In this document: positions 26,470-40,450 of the stretch, in pieces | Layout of the letters: every line of letters begins with the position of its first letter | Position numbering within the stretch: the first letter of the stretch is position 1 | DNA from: Arthrobacter jinronghuae | GTDB lineage: Bacteria > Actinomycetota > Actinomycetes > Actinomycetales > Micrococcaceae | Direction of reading: 5' to 3' | NCBI RefSeq assembly: GCF_025244825.1 | Contig: NZ_CP104263.1 | Span: forward strand, 930,001-994,000 | Length of the DNA: 64,000 nucleotides | The notes under the pieces: model-generated | Told to the model about the DNA's origin: nothing | Databases searched by the model: none | The model's input: only the letters and a program-made list of their open reading frames with translations | Translations under genes and position numbers: made by a program

Positions 26470-26694
26470 GGGTATCTCCTTATATAAACGTCCGGGCCAT
26501 CCATTGGTCCGGCATGGCTGAATGCCCGCCGGCCGGATTGGCCTGACAAGCAAAGACCCCGCCGGGCGGAGACCAACTGGTTTTGGAATGTCTACCAAAG
26601 ACCAGCCGGACACCTGGGCGGGGCATGTCGTAAGTTCCCATAGTAGTTTGCCCGCGCACATAACCCAATATGCGGGACGGGACGTCTTACGGGG
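26470..26694. other. Upstream region of greA
   Basis: A 225-bp non-coding stretch between greA and the DUF4307 gene, both on the minus strand. A TACTAT -10 candidate (minus strand, near 26643-26648) and a CG-rich imperfect hairpin around 26553-26572 are the only signals seen. Confidence 0.4.
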
Positions 26695-27153
26695 CTAGCC
26701 CTCGTCCACTATCCAGCAGGAGGACACACCGCCGGTAACTGCCGGGGAGTCCGTGCGGAGTTCAACCCGCTGGGTGCTGCTTTCCGGAGCATCCGGACCC
26801 AGGAGCACCGTCTTCCAGCCCACGACGGCGTAACTCTCGTTGAGTGCCTGGACGGCGCAGGCAGCGGTGCTGCCGGCCGATTTATCGACCTTGAAATCCA
26901 CCACCACACGGCCGTCCTCCGGAAAGGTAAAGCCGACGTCCTTCGACGTGACCGTTCCGGTGGAGGCGGGGATGTTCATCCACGCCGCAGCCACTATGCC
27001 GGCGGCCACCGCGGCCGACGTGCCGATGATCCGTGCCCGCCGCGACAGGCGCCGCTTTGGAGCGCCGTAGCGATTGGCTAATCTGGACTCGGACGTGGAA
27101 ACGTCCGGCTGATGGGGTGCCGACGTCTCGGGCTGACCTTCCGAAGTGCTCAC
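26695..27153 (-). CDS. DUF4307 domain-containing membrane protein
   Basis: A 152-residue protein: a disordered N terminus, a basic patch RRLSRRAR, one membrane helix at about 42-62 and an extracytoplasmic domain of about 90 residues with two cysteines (CAVQALNESYAVVGWK and CWIVDEG). The family is restricted to Actinobacteria and normally lies between greA and mca, as here. Function is unknown. The GTG start follows a TAAAAT box by six bases. Confidence 0.88.
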   Translation of the reverse strand: MSTSEGQPETSAPHQPDVSTSESRLANRYGAPKRRLSRRARIIGTSAAVAAGIVAAAWMNIPASTGTVTSKDVGFTFPEDGRVVVDFKVDKSAGSTAACAVQALNESYAVVGWKTVLLGPDAPESSTQRVELRTDSPAVTGGVSSCWIVDEG

Positions 27154-27159
27154 AGGCCC

Positions 27160-27165
27160 ATTTTA
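27160..27165 (-). promoter_or_regulatory. Leaderless-type -10 box TAAAAT for the DUF4307 gene
   Basis: On the minus strand TAAAAT is followed by six bases and the GTG start; no Shine-Dalgarno is present. Confidence 0.55.
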
Positions 27166-27210
27166 GCTTCTCGATTCCACCGTCGTTTTCCGCTTACCTC
27201 AGGAGTTGCC

Positions 27211-28128
27211 TTGTCTGCCCGCGAAAGCACCGATTCCCGGCCTACCGCCCCGCTGCGCCTGCTCGCGGTGCATGCCCACCCTGACGACGAAGCCAGCAAG
27301 GGCGCGGCCACGATGGCCTCCTATGCCGCCGCCGGCGTCGAAGTGATGGTTGCCACCTGCACCGGAGGGGAACGGGGATCCATCCTCAACCCCGGTGCCG
27401 AAGATGATCCCGCAGGCAAGCGGGACCTGGCCGGCCTGCGCCGGCGTGAAATGGCCGCTTCACAGGCGGCCCTGGGAATCCGGCACCGCTGGCTTGGATT
27501 CACGGATTCCGGGCTGCCCGAAGGTGATCCGCTGCCGGACCTGCCCTTCGGCTGCTTCGCCCTGCAGCCACTGGAACGCGCTGCGGCGCCCCTGGTGAAG
27601 CTGGTCCGCGAGTTCCGGCCGCACGTCATCATCAGCTACGACGAAAACGGCGGCTATCCGCACCCGGACCACATCATGGCCCACAAGGTCGCCGTGGAGG
27701 CGTTCGCCGCGGCCGGCGATCCGGAGCGGTACCCCGGGACAGGGTCCGCGTGGGAACCGTCGAAGCTTTACTACGACAGGGCTTTCAACCCGGAGCGTTT
27801 CCGGGCCCTGCATTTTGCCCTGGAAGAGGCCGGCCTCAAGTCCCCGTACGCAGAGCGGATCGCCGCCTGGCAGGAAACCGATGCGGAAGGCCATCAGCCG
27901 CCCGCTCCCACTCATGCGACCACCACGCAGATCGAGTGCGGCGACTTCTTCGAAGTCCGGGACGAAGCCCTGCGCAGCCACCGCACGCAGGTGGATCCGA
28001 ACGGCTTCTTTTTCGCCGTCAGCCCGGATCTGCAGCGCAAGGTCTGGCCCTGGGAGGACTACTCCCTGATTGAGTCGCGCGTGGAAACCGACCTGCCTGA
28101 AACCGACCTGTTCGCTGGCATACGATAG
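27211..28128 (+). CDS. mca: Mycothiol S-conjugate amidase
   Basis: A 305-residue zinc amidase of the LmbE/PIG-L family that cleaves mycothiol S-conjugates to release mercapturates, the actinobacterial route for disposing of electrophiles. Zinc motif HAHPDDE is at residues 21-27 and the second motif HPDH at 151-154. HAHPDDEASKGAATMA and the TGGERGSILNP segment distinguish Mca from MshB. The TTG start at 27211 was chosen because AGGAG lies five bases upstream. It implies the host makes mycothiol. It is divergent from DUF4307. Confidence 0.94.
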   Translation: MSARESTDSRPTAPLRLLAVHAHPDDEASKGAATMASYAAAGVEVMVATCTGGERGSILNPGAEDDPAGKRDLAGLRRREMAASQAALGIRHRWLGFTDSGLPEGDPLPDLPFGCFALQPLERAAAPLVKLVREFRPHVIISYDENGGYPHPDHIMAHKVAVEAFAAAGDPERYPGTGSAWEPSKLYYDRAFNPERFRALHFALEEAGLKSPYAERIAAWQETDAEGHQPPAPTHATTTQIECGDFFEVRDEALRSHRTQVDPNGFFFAVSPDLQRKVWPWEDYSLIESRVETDLPETDLFAGIR

Positions 28129-28179
28129 ACCCTGGGAACATAGGTCCCGCCGCAGTATTGGCTAAAAGAGAGATATACC

Positions 28180-28494
28180 GTGAACTTCCTGTACAGCCTG
28201 GCTACGGCCGCCACTCCGGCACCCGAGGAGTCCCTCGCACCGGGAGTTGCCGCAGAAGACGTCACCCCGGGAACGCTGGGGTTCCTCTTCACGCTCTTCG
28301 TGGTGATTGCGATCATCTTCCTGATCCGCGACATGACCAAACGCATCCGCCGGGTCCGTTACCGCGAACAGGTGCTGGCCACCCAGGAAGCCGCCCGGGA
28401 AGACGCCGGGCGGGACGCCTCCGGACCTGCGCCTGCCAAGGGCACCCCCGGTGCGACGGAGGAACGGGACACCACCTGGGACCACCTCCGGTAA
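28180..28494 (+). CDS. Small single-helix membrane protein
   Basis: A 104-residue protein with a short extracytoplasmic N terminus, one strongly hydrophobic helix at about 34-50 ([17 protein letters not shown]) and a basic then Pro/Ala-rich cytoplasmic tail. It corresponds in position to the small membrane protein found next to mca in other actinobacteria (Rv1083-like place). The GTG start has a purine-rich AAAAGAGAGA upstream. Function unknown. The DUF255 gene follows after ten bases. Confidence 0.8.
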   Translation: MNFLYSLATAATPAPEESLAPGVAAEDVTPGTLGFLFTLFVVIAIIFLIRDMTKRIRRVRYREQVLATQEAAREDAGRDASGPAPAKGTPGATEERDTTWDHLR

Positions 28495-28504
28495 GGGGAA
28501 TGCC

Positions 28505-30615
<2,111 letters not shown>

Positions 30616-30619
<4 letters not shown>

Positions 30620-31368
30620 CCTGTCACCGCGCGGACGGCCATCAGGATGGCGACATAGTGGGCGGCGAATCCAGCCAGGGTAAAGGCGTGGAAGATCTCA
30701 TGGAAGCCGAACCAGTCCACCGAGGGATTGGGCTTCTTCATGGCATACATAACGGCACCGGCAATGTACATGGCCCCGCCCACGCAGATGAGGATGGCGG
30801 CCGTCGGGTTGGTCCCGTAGAAATCCGGAATGTAGAACAGGGACGCGCAGCCCAGCGCAATGTAGACGGGCGTGTAGAGCCAGCGGGGCGCGTGGAGCCA
30901 CAGGAGCCGGAACGCGACGCCCACCAGGGCACCGGACCAGATGATCCAGAGCAGCGTGACCGCGCTGTCCCGGGGCAGGAGGGACCACGCCAGCGGGGTA
31001 TAGGAACCGGCAATGACCAGCATGATGTTCGTATGGTCCAGGCGCTTAAGCACCACTTTCACCTTCGGGGACCAGTTGCCGCGGTGGTAGACGGCACTGG
31101 TGCCGAACAGCAGCACGCCCGTAAAGGCGTAGATTGCGGAGGCAATCCGGGTGCCCGTCGTCGGTGCGAGGGCTACAAGGATGATCCCCGCCGCCAGGGC
31201 AAGGGGAGTGGCACCGGCATGCAGCCAGCCGCGCAGCCGGGGCTTGATCTCCAGTTCTTCGGCTACTGCTTCAACGGCGTTTTCCAGGGGGCCGGGCGTG
31301 GTCCGCGATTCGGGGTCGTGCTGTGCAGGAACTCCCGGAGACGGGGCGGAAAATGGTGACGAATCCAT
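30616..31368 (-). CDS. trhA: Hemolysin III / TrhA family membrane protein
   Basis: A 250-residue PAQR-superfamily protein with seven membrane helices. Metal-ligand motifs are visible: [16 protein letters not shown] and [19 protein letters not shown]. TrhA proteins are linked to membrane energetics and lipid homeostasis; haemolytic activity is not implied. The gene is convergent with the DUF255 gene and the two stop codons share the palindrome CTAG. It starts seven bases after a TAGAAT box. Confidence 0.92.
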
Positions 31369-31375
31369 AACGGAA

Positions 31376-31381
31376 ATTCTA
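31376..31381 (-). promoter_or_regulatory. Leaderless-type -10 box TAGAAT for trhA
   Basis: On the minus strand TAGAAT is followed by seven bases and the ATG; no ribosome site lies between. Confidence 0.55.
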
Positions 31382-31552
31382 ACCTACGTCCCGGTAAGTT
31401 ACGGTTTGGTAAGCAGGCGCCGGCACCGATATGCGCTTCGGCGAGCCGAGCTAGCGGTAGCCTAGGAGAAGATTTTTATCCTATGGGCAGACCCGGGGTA
31501 TGCGGGACCCTTGGCGGTCCACGCTCCGGATCCCAGGCACGTGAGGCAAACA

Positions 31553-32314
31553 ATGAAATTCCCCGGTGTTGTCTACGCCTACTATGAGCGTAAGCTGCGG
31601 CGGTCCCTTATCGGAGACCGCATCCCCGAACACATCGGGGTGATGGTGGATGGAAACCGGCGGTGGGCCAAACTCGCCGGGGCGCCGACCAGCGACGGGC
31701 ACCAGGCCGGAGCGGACAAAATCCTGGAGTTCCTGGGGTGGTGCCAGGAGCTCGGGGTGCGGATGGTCACCCTGTACATGCTGTCCACGGACAACCTGAA
31801 CCGTGATGCGGACGAACTGGAACCGTTGCTGGATATTATCGGCAACACCCTGGACCGGCTGGGCGAACAAGGCAACCTGCGTGTCCAGCCGGTAGGGGCA
31901 CTTGAGATCCTCCCAGCCCGGTTGGCCAAACAGCTCACTGAGCTTGGCGAAAGCACGGGCGACGCCGACGGACTGCATGTCAACGTGGCCATCGGTTACG
32001 GCGGACGCCGGGAAATTGTCGACGCCGTCAAGGAACTTCTGCGGGACGCCGAAGCCGAAGGCAAGGGCATCGCGGAAGTCACCGAAGAAATCTGCGACAC
32101 CAAGATTTCCGAATACCTCTACACCCGCGGCCAGCCGGATCCGGAACTGGTCATCAGGACCTCCGGCGAGCAGCGCCTCTCCGGCTTCCTGATGTGGCAG
32201 AGCGCCTACAGCGAGTTCTACTTCTGCGAAGCGCTTTGGCCGGATTTCCGGCGGGTGGATTTCCTGCGTGCCCTGCGCGATTACGCCAGCCGGCAGCGGC
32301 GCTTCGGCTCCTAG
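31553..32314 (+). CDS. Isoprenyl transferase (cis-prenyl diphosphate synthase, short Rv1086-like type)
   Basis: A 253-residue Z-type prenyltransferase. The catalytic D33 lies in MVDGNRRWAK, and RTSGEQRLSGFLMWQ holds the IPP-binding Arg and Ser. Resemblance is to the mycobacterial Z,E-farnesyl diphosphate synthase group rather than to the long decaprenyl enzyme, so the product may be a short chain precursor; this is inferred. ATG at 31553 has GTGAGG upstream; TTG at 31511 is an alternative. It supplies polyprenyl phosphate carriers for wall synthesis. Confidence 0.9.
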   Translation: MKFPGVVYAYYERKLRRSLIGDRIPEHIGVMVDGNRRWAKLAGAPTSDGHQAGADKILEFLGWCQELGVRMVTLYMLSTDNLNRDADELEPLLDIIGNTLDRLGEQGNLRVQPVGALEILPARLAKQLTELGESTGDADGLHVNVAIGYGGRREIVDAVKELLRDAEAEGKGIAEVTEEICDTKISEYLYTRGQPDPELVIRTSGEQRLSGFLMWQSAYSEFYFCEALWPDFRRVDFLRALRDYASRQRRFGS

Positions 32315-32493
32315 CGGCTTCCCCGCAGGCAGCTGGGCCGGGAACGGCCGTGTCCTGCTGCGGGACTGCGGCCTGCGGGCGTACTTTGGTGCTACCGGCC
32401 CGGCTGAGGCAGCGGGCGGAACGTCCAACGCAACATCGGGATGGAATACATCCAGCGACCGGGGCCCTGGGGCGCCCCTGACGGGAGTTCCAC

Positions 32494-33810
32494 GTGGCAG
32501 CTGAACAGCAAGTGCAGGAGCGGGCCAGCTTTGTACTGGATACCTCGGTGCTATTGTCCGATCCGCGGGCGATCCTCCGTTTCGCCGAACATGAAGTGAT
32601 CCTTCCCCTGGTGGTCATCACCGAACTGGAGCGCAAGCGCCAGGATCCCGAGCTTGGGTATTTCGCCCGGAACGCGCTGCGGCTGCTGGACGACCTCCGG
32701 GTCCAGCACGGCGGGCTCGGGGCGCCCATCCCGTTGGGGGAGAGCGGCGGCACACTGCGGGTGGAGCTGAACCACATCTCCACGGACGTGCTGCCGGCGG
32801 GCATCCGGGGCAGCGACAATGACAGCCGGATCCTCGCCGTTGCCAAGAGCTTGTCCGACGGCGGCCGGAACGTGACAGTGGTGTCCAAGGACCTGCCCAT
32901 GCGGGTGAAGGCCTCGGCGATGGGACTGGCGGCGGACGAGTACCGCAACGAACTGGTCCGGGATTCGGGCTGGACCGGTGTGGCGGAACTGGAAATTTCG
33001 GACGCGGACATGGCGCTGCTGTATGACCACCAGCCGCTGCTCATCCCCGAAGCCGCGGACCTGCCCGTCAACACCGGCACGGTGCTGATGGCCGGACGCG
33101 CCTCGGCTCTTGGCCGGGTGGGGGCGGATAAGCGGCTGCGGCTGGTCCGCGGGGACCGGGATGTCTTCGGGCTGCACGGACGCTCGGCCGAACAGCGGCT
33201 GGCCATCGACCTGCTGATGGACCGGGAGGTGGGCATTGTTTCGCTGGGCGGCCGGGCAGGAACGGGTAAGTCCGCGCTGGCCCTGTGCGCCGGGCTGGAG
33301 GCGGTGCTGGAACGCAGGGAACACCGCAAGGTGATGGTGTTTCGTCCGCTCTACGCCGTGGGCGGCCAGGAGCTGGGTTATCTGCCCGGCACTGAGTCCG
33401 AGAAAATGGGCCCGTGGGGCCAGGCGGTCTTCGACACCCTGGAGGCGCTGGTCTCCGTGGAGGTGGTGGAGGAGGTCCTGGACCGCGGCATGCTCGAGGT
33501 GCTGCCCCTGACCCACATCCGGGGCCGTTCACTCCATGACGCCTTCGTGATCGTGGATGAGGCACAGTCCCTGGAGAAGAACGTCCTGCTCACGGTCCTG
33601 TCACGGATTGGACAGAACTCCAAGGTGGTCCTGACCCACGACGTCGCCCAGCGGGACAACCTTCGGGTGGGCCGGCACGACGGCGTGGCCGCCGTGGTGG
33701 AGACACTCAAGGGCCATCCGCTTTTTGGACACGTGACGCTTACCCGCTCGGAGCGCTCGCCGATTGCCGCACTCGTGACCGAGCTGCTGGAGGAAGGGCA
33801 GATCGGCTAG
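32494..33810 (+). CDS. PhoH family protein with PIN domain (PhoH2)
   Basis: A 438-residue fusion of an N-terminal PIN RNase domain (D16 in [10 protein letters not shown], later SDNDSRIL) and a C-terminal PhoH ATPase/helicase (Walker A GRAGTGKS at 253-260, Walker B VDEAQ from residue 354). PhoH2 proteins unwind and cleave RNA in an ATP-dependent way. In mycobacteria phoH2 is paired with a small upstream antitoxin-like gene (phoAT). No such open frame is evident in the 179 bases upstream here. GTG start with GGGAG seven bases before. Confidence 0.94.
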   Translation: MAAEQQVQERASFVLDTSVLLSDPRAILRFAEHEVILPLVVITELERKRQDPELGYFARNALRLLDDLRVQHGGLGAPIPLGESGGTLRVELNHISTDVLPAGIRGSDNDSRILAVAKSLSDGGRNVTVVSKDLPMRVKASAMGLAADEYRNELVRDSGWTGVAELEISDADMALLYDHQPLLIPEAADLPVNTGTVLMAGRASALGRVGADKRLRLVRGDRDVFGLHGRSAEQRLAIDLLMDREVGIVSLGGRAGTGKSALALCAGLEAVLERREHRKVMVFRPLYAVGGQELGYLPGTESEKMGPWGQAVFDTLEALVSVEVVEEVLDRGMLEVLPLTHIRGRSLHDAFVIVDEAQSLEKNVLLTVLSRIGQNSKVVLTHDVAQRDNLRVGRHDGVAAVVETLKGHPLFGHVTLTRSERSPIAALVTELLEEGQIG

Positions 33811-33859
33811 CTTGTCCACAGCCGCGGGCCCGGACCCCTGAGCCGGGCGGGCCTCAGGC

Positions 33860-33865
33860 TACGGT
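33860..33865 (+). promoter_or_regulatory. Leaderless-type -10 box TACGGT for the prepilin peptidase gene
   Basis: TACGGT ends six bases before the ATG at 33872. Confidence 0.5.
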
Positions 33866-33871
33866 GGTTCC

Positions 33872-34405
33872 ATGGTGGGGATCCTGGCGGGCTATTGGGC
33901 AGCAGGCGCCGACGGTGAAGCGGGTCCATCCGTTGCCGTGGTGCTGCTTAGTGCGGCGCTCGTCTGGTTTGCGGCCGTCGCCGTCCGGTTGGCCGTGATC
34001 GACATCCGTACCCGCCGCCTGCCCAACACCCTGGTCCTGCCGTCCTATCCGGTAGCCGGGATGCTGCTGGCCGGTGCGGCGCTGGCCGCCGGGGAACCGG
34101 ACCGCGTCAGCGCAATGCTGGTGGGGGCCGCTGCGCTGTGGATCGGGTTTTTTGCCCTTCGGCTGCTCAGTCCGGCCGGCATGGGCTTCGGGGACGTTAA
34201 GCTTGCCGGGCTGCTGGGCCTCTATCTGGGTTTCCTCGGCCCCGGCCACGTCCTGGCAGGGGTAGTGGCTGCATTTGTTTTCGGCGGACTCTGGGGAGTG
34301 GCGTTGATCCTCGCCCGGCGGGGGACGGCGTCGTCAACGGTGGCATTCGGTCCGTTCCTGCTCCTGGGGGCCGCCGTAGCCATGCTGGCCCCTGCCCTAC
34401 AGTAG
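33872..34405 (+). CDS. A24 family prepilin peptidase (catalytic part only)
   Basis: A 177-residue aspartic protease with five to six hydrophobic segments. Catalytic Asp residues are D44 in the AVIDIRTRRLPN motif and D108 in GMGFGDVK. The N-terminal cytoplasmic methyltransferase domain of full-length PilD is absent, as in TadV/CpaA-like peptidases. It cleaves prepilin leader peptides, but no pilin, tad or com gene is visible in this window, so its substrates are encoded elsewhere. The stop overlaps the TACAGT box of the next gene. Confidence 0.9.
   Translation: MVGILAGYWAAGADGEAGPSVAVVLLSAALVWFAAVAVRLAVIDIRTRRLPNTLVLPSYPVAGMLLAGAALAAGEPDRVSAMLVGAAALWIGFFALRLLSPAGMGFGDVKLAGLLGLYLGFLGPGHVLAGVVAAFVFGGLWGVALILARRGTASSTVAFGPFLLLGAAVAMLAPALQ
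34398..34403 (+). promoter_or_regulatory. Leaderless-type -10 box TACAGT for the NUDIX gene
   Basis: TACAGT, overlapping the previous stop codon, ends six bases before the ATG at 34410. Confidence 0.55.
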
Positions 34406-34409
34406 AAGC

Positions 34410-34880
34410 ATGCCTACCCCTGATTTTGTCCTGTCCCTGCGGAAGCGGATAGGACATGATCCGCTCTGGCTTCCCGGCGTCACGGCCGTGGTGTTCAACG
34501 CGGAAGGGCAGGTACTGCTGGGCCGCCGCGCGGACAACGGGCGGTGGGCCTTGATCACCGGAATGCTCGAACCGGGGGAGGAAGCGGGGCCGGGAGCCGT
34601 GCGTGAAGTGGAAGAGGAAACCGGCATCCGGGCCGAGCTGGAACACCTTATCCACGTCGGCGCCCACGGGCCGGTTACCTTCCCCAACGGCGATGTCTGC
34701 TCCTTCCTGAACCTGGCGTTCAGCTGCCGGTATGTGTCGGGGGAGGCGCGCGTGAACGACGACGAGTCCATCGAGGTGGGCTGGTACCGCCTGGATGCCC
34801 TGCCGCCCCTGAGCGAACGGCACCGAATGCTGATTGACCTGGCCCTGACGGCCGACGGCGTGCCGGTCTTCGAACGCTGA
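34410..34880 (+). CDS. NUDIX hydrolase
   Basis: A 156-residue NUDIX hydrolase with the complete box GX5EX7REUXEEXGU at residues 51-73 (GMLEPGEEAGPGAVREVEEE and TGI). The FNAEGQVLLGRRADNGRWALI lead-in and lack of extra domains fit a general nucleoside diphosphate-X hydrolase, possibly NADH pyrophosphatase- or ADP-ribose-like; the substrate is not clear. It ends before a bidirectional terminator. Confidence 0.92.
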   Translation: MPTPDFVLSLRKRIGHDPLWLPGVTAVVFNAEGQVLLGRRADNGRWALITGMLEPGEEAGPGAVREVEEETGIRAELEHLIHVGAHGPVTFPNGDVCSFLNLAFSCRYVSGEARVNDDESIEVGWYRLDALPPLSERHRMLIDLALTADGVPVFER

Positions 34881-34900
34881 GCCGCTGAGACCCCGAACAG

Positions 34901-34936
34901 GAAAGGGCCGTCCCGCAGCAGCAGGACGGCCCTTTC
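34901..34936 (+). terminator. Bidirectional terminator between NUDIX and MFS genes
   Basis: GAAAGGGCCGTCC at 34901-34913 pairs perfectly with 34924-34936 around a ten-base loop; arms end in GAAA/TTTC for use in both directions. Confidence 0.8.
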
Positions 34937-34958
34937 GGCGGTTAATGCAGCGAAGCCG

Positions 34959-37354
<2,396 letters not shown>

Positions 37355-37359
37355 GGAGT

Positions 37360-37391
37360 AGAGTTTTGCACTCTGAGCCGGCAGGTGCAAA
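37360..37391 (-). promoter_or_regulatory. Putative TetR operator with two interleaved dyads
   Basis: AGAGT-N5-ACTCT spans 37360-37374 and TTTGCAC-N13-GTGCAAA spans 37365-37391. A TTGCAC -35 candidate (minus strand, 37385-37390) falls within them, so a bound repressor would block the promoter of the tetR-MFS operon. Confidence 0.5.
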
Positions 37392-37411
37392 TTTCCGGTT
37401 GCCGGGCAAAA

Positions 37412-37445
37412 CGAAGGAGCGCCCGGGGATCCGGACGCTCCTTCG
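37412..37445 (-). terminator. Terminator after fumC
   Basis: CGAAGGAGCG and CGCTCCTTCG (37412-37421 and 37436-37445) form a perfect 10-bp stem followed on the minus strand by TTTTG. Confidence 0.75.
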
Positions 37446-37478
37446 GCGGGCCTGCCGTACTGGGGCAGCAGTGGTTCT

Positions 37479-38900
37479 TTAGGCCTGCGGCGGCTTCGTC
37501 ATGGACAGGACGTCCAGTGCCTTGTCCAGCTGCTCAACCGTGAGTTCCCCGCGCTCCACGTAACCGAGGTCCTCGACGGACTGGCGGATGGTCTTGCCTT
37601 CCTTGACCGAGTACTTGGCGATCTTCGCTGCGTTTTCGTAGCCGATGAACTTGTTCAGCGGAGTCACGATGGACGGGGAAGCCTCCGCCAGGTAGCGGGC
37701 GCGCTCGACGTTTGCTTCGATGCCGTCAATCATCTTGTCCGCCATGACGCGGGAGGAGTTCGCCAGGAGCCGGATGGACTCGAGCAGGTTCGCGGCGATC
37801 ACCGGAATGCCCACGTTGAGTTCGAAGTAACCGAAGGTGCCGGCCCAGGCCACGGCGGCGTCGTTGCCCACTACCTGCGCGGCAACCTGCAGGACGGCTT
37901 CGGAGATGACGGGGTTGACCTTGCCCGGCATGATCGAGGAGCCCGGCTGCAGGTCCGGGATGGCAATTTCGCCCAGGCCGGTGTTGGGGCCCGAACCCAT
38001 CCAACGCAGGTCGTTGGCGATCTTGGAGAAGGACACGGCGATGGTGCGCAGCATGCCGGACACCTCGACCAGTGCGTCGCGGTTGGCCTGTGCTTCGAAG
38101 TGGTCCCGCGCTTCGGTCAGCGGCAGGCCGGTGTCAGCGGCCAGCAGTTCGATCACGCGCTGCGGGAATCCGGCGGGAGTGTTGATGCCGGTACCGACGG
38201 CGGTGCCGCCCAGCGGGACTTCGGCTACACGGGGCAGGGACGCCTGCACGCGCTCGATGCCGTAGCGCACCTGTGCGGCGTAGCCGCCGAATTCCTGGCC
38301 AAGGGTGACCGGAGTGGCGTCCATCAGGTGGGTTCGCCCGGACTTGACGACGTCCTTGAATTCTTCGGCCTTGCGCTCCAGGGACACGGCAAGGTGCTCG
38401 AGGGCGGGGACCAGGTCATTGATCAGGGCGGACGTGGCGGCAACGTGCACCGAGGTCGGGAAAACGTCGTTGGAGGACTGCGAGGCGTTCACATGGTCGT
38501 TGGGGTGGACAGTGGTCTCGCTGCCGGCGTCCTTCAGCGCCCGGGTGGCGAGCTCCGCGAGGACCTCGTTGGTGTTCATGTTCGAGGAGGTGCCGGAGCC
38601 CGTCTGGAAGATGTCGATCGGGAACTGGTCATTGTAGGTGCCGGCGGCGACGGCGTCGGCGGCCTTTTCAATGGCCCGGGCGCGCTCGTCGTCGAGTACT
38701 CCCAGTTCCGCGTTGGCGGTCGCGGCGGCCTTCTTGATCCGGGCGAGCGCTTCGATGTGCGAGGGTTCCAGCGTGGTGCCGGAAATGGGGAAGTTCTCGA
38801 CCGCGCGCTGGGTCTGGGCGCGGTAGAGGGCGGAGGCCGGAACCCGGACCTCACCCATGGTGTCGTGTTCGATGCGGTATTCGGAGGTGTCAGAAGTCAT
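37479..38900 (-). CDS. fumC: Class II fumarate hydratase
   Basis: A 473-residue iron-independent fumarase of the fumarase/aspartase superfamily, converting fumarate and malate in the TCA cycle. The signature [11 protein letters not shown] is at about 320-330, with upstream [14 protein letters not shown] and the [14 protein letters not shown] site. The ATG at 38900 lies seven bases after a TAGGCT box, with a GGGGG stretch between; an in-frame start nine codons upstream precedes the box and is unlikely. Located near glpX and DUF4245 as in other actinobacteria. Confidence 0.95.
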   Translation of the reverse strand: MTSDTSEYRIEHDTMGEVRVPASALYRAQTQRAVENFPISGTTLEPSHIEALARIKKAAATANAELGVLDDERARAIEKAADAVAAGTYNDQFPIDIFQTGSGTSSNMNTNEVLAELATRALKDAGSETTVHPNDHVNASQSSNDVFPTSVHVAATSALINDLVPALEHLAVSLERKAEEFKDVVKSGRTHLMDATPVTLGQEFGGYAAQVRYGIERVQASLPRVAEVPLGGTAVGTGINTPAGFPQRVIELLAADTGLPLTEARDHFEAQANRDALVEVSGMLRTIAVSFSKIANDLRWMGSGPNTGLGEIAIPDLQPGSSIMPGKVNPVISEAVLQVAAQVVGNDAAVAWAGTFGYFELNVGIPVIAANLLESIRLLANSSRVMADKMIDGIEANVERARYLAEASPSIVTPLNKFIGYENAAKIAKYSVKEGKTIRQSVEDLGYVERGELTVEQLDKALDVLSMTKPPQA

Positions 38901-38907
38901 GCCCCCA

Positions 38908-38913
38908 AGCCTA
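38908..38913 (-). promoter_or_regulatory. TAGGCT -10 box of fumC
   Basis: On the minus strand TAGGCT is followed by seven bases and the ATG. The intervening TGGGGGC could act as a very close ribosome site or the message may be leaderless. Confidence 0.5.
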
Positions 38914-38941
38914 ATCTCCGAAGGCACCGCAGTGATAACCG

Positions 38942-39604
38942 CTACTTGGGCAGCGACGAACGCAGGACGGCGGGATGCTCGAGGGCGCCGAAGCCGGAGA
39001 CGAGTTCGGCGTTGCCTTCCGCCAGCCGGTAGGACAGGCCGATAACGGCAACTTGCCCTTCCTCCACTGCAGCGGAAATGAGGCGGGAACTTTCCACCAG
39101 GCGTTCCGCGGTCTGCTTGGTGTGTTCAACCACCATGTCATTGACTTCGTGCAGGTCCTTGCGCTGCGCCGCCAGCACGGACGGAGTGATCCGCTCCACC
39201 AGGGTGCGGACGTACCCGGTGGGCATTTCGCCCGTGTCCACGGTGGCTTTGGCGGCAGTGACGGCGCCGCAGTTGTCATGGCCCAGCACCACAATGAGGG
39301 GTACGCCCAGCGTGCCGACGCTGTACTCCAGCGAGCCGAGCACGGCGTCGTCAATGACCTGTCCGGCGGTGCGGACCACAAACGCGTCCCCGAGACCGAG
39401 GTCGAAGATGATCTCTGCAGCGAGGCGGGAGTCCGAGCAGCCGAAAATCACTGCAAACGGGTTCTGCCCCTCAACGAGGGAACTGCGTCGAGGCGCGTCC
39501 TGGTTGGGGTGGCGGGCGGTGCCGGCTACGAAACGTTCGTTGCCTTCACGCAGCTTCTGCCAGGCCTGGGCGGGTGTGATGATCTGTTCGCTCGCTGTTT
39601 CCAC
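38942..39604 (-). CDS. Beta-class carbonic anhydrase
   Basis: A 220-residue zinc enzyme hydrating CO2 to bicarbonate. Zinc ligands are C56 (GCSDSR, with the D58-R60 dyad), H109 and C112 (GHDNCGAV). The pattern is that of a type II beta-carbonic anhydrase. GTG start seven bases after TAACCT. It lies between fumC and a DUF4245 gene on the same strand; no physical coupling is visible. Confidence 0.94.
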   Translation of the reverse strand: METASEQIITPAQAWQKLREGNERFVAGTARHPNQDAPRRSSLVEGQNPFAVIFGCSDSRLAAEIIFDLGLGDAFVVRTAGQVIDDAVLGSLEYSVGTLGVPLIVVLGHDNCGAVTAAKATVDTGEMPTGYVRTLVERITPSVLAAQRKDLHEVNDMVVEHTKQTAERLVESSRLISAAVEEGQVAVIGLSYRLAEGNAELVSGFGALEHPAVLRSSLPK

Positions 39605-39611
39605 GCTATTG

Positions 39612-39617
39612 AGGTTA
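39612..39617 (-). promoter_or_regulatory. Leaderless-type -10 box TAACCT for the carbonic anhydrase gene
   Basis: On the minus strand TAACCT is followed by seven bases and the GTG start. Confidence 0.5.
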
Positions 39618-39667
39618 CTACTACGGGAACCGGTGGTGCCGACCCGGGACGCCCGCAGGCGTCACGA

Positions 39668-40261
39668 TCAGTTGCTGCGCAGCTCGCGGACCACGTGTTC
39701 GGCGAGCACATCGAATTCCGCCAGGTCGGCGGAACCGGTGAGGATCACGGTTTGCCCGTCGATCTCCGCGACCAGTGTTGAGTCCTTATTGGAGGAATCG
39801 CGCAGCTCCCAGGAGACTCCGCCTGCCGGCCGTTCACCGGACACGGTCGAGTTGCCGCTGTGTTCGAAGATCCAGGTGGGATTGGCGGCGTTGGTCTGGG
39901 TCAGGGAGATGAACTCGGTATCCGGAGTGACATATCCGACTTCCCAATTCGGGACGCCGTCGTTGGTTCCGGCATTCCAGCGGGCGTAGTTGGCACTCCA
40001 GCCGTCCGGAAGCTCCAGGGCCAGCGGCTGGTAGCCGGCGTCTCCGGCGGCCTGGTTGGCAGCGGCAGCAACATCGACGTTGCGGGCCTGCATCTTGGGC
40101 GCGGGATTCAGCAGTACGGGCACCAGGCACAGCGCCAGCGTGAGTCCGGTGGCGATCAGCATGCCTATCACGGTGGCATTGGCCCGCTTGGCCTGCTTGG
40201 CGGTCAATACCGGCGTTACGGGTTCATCGGTCTGCTGGGGATCGGGCTGCGTTTCACTCAC
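39668..40261 (-). CDS. DUF4245 domain-containing membrane protein
   Basis: A 197-residue protein with a hydrophilic N terminus, one membrane helix at about 30-50 and an extracytoplasmic domain of about 140 residues (LPDGWSANYARWNAG, GVSWELRDSS, ILTGSADLAEFDVLAEHVV). The family is actinobacterial and is usually found beside glpX, as here in divergent orientation. Function unknown. GTG at 40261 is the most likely start. Confidence 0.88.
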   Translation of the reverse strand: MSETQPDPQQTDEPVTPVLTAKQAKRANATVIGMLIATGLTLALCLVPVLLNPAPKMQARNVDVAAAANQAAGDAGYQPLALELPDGWSANYARWNAGTNDGVPNWEVGYVTPDTEFISLTQTNAANPTWIFEHSGNSTVSGERPAGGVSWELRDSSNKDSTLVAEIDGQTVILTGSADLAEFDVLAEHVVRELRSN

Positions 40262-40450
40262 CCATCCATGTTCTCTTATTCGGATGCGATGTCCTACTCC
40301 GAGTAACGCACCGCCGCCGAAATCCTCTGCCCGAGGTGGTGACGGGGGGCACGCAGACTATGATCGGACAAAGGCCACCCGCTTTCGGCGGTTGTCCGCA
40401 GACGTTTACAGCAGAATTTCTACATCATAATTTCGAAGATGAGGTTTGAC

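Noticed and set aside
32315..32493. Small antitoxin-like gene upstream of phoH (phoAT pair)
   Set aside because: The only short frames there lack a ribosome site and are Gly/Ala/Pro-rich, so no partner gene could be supported.
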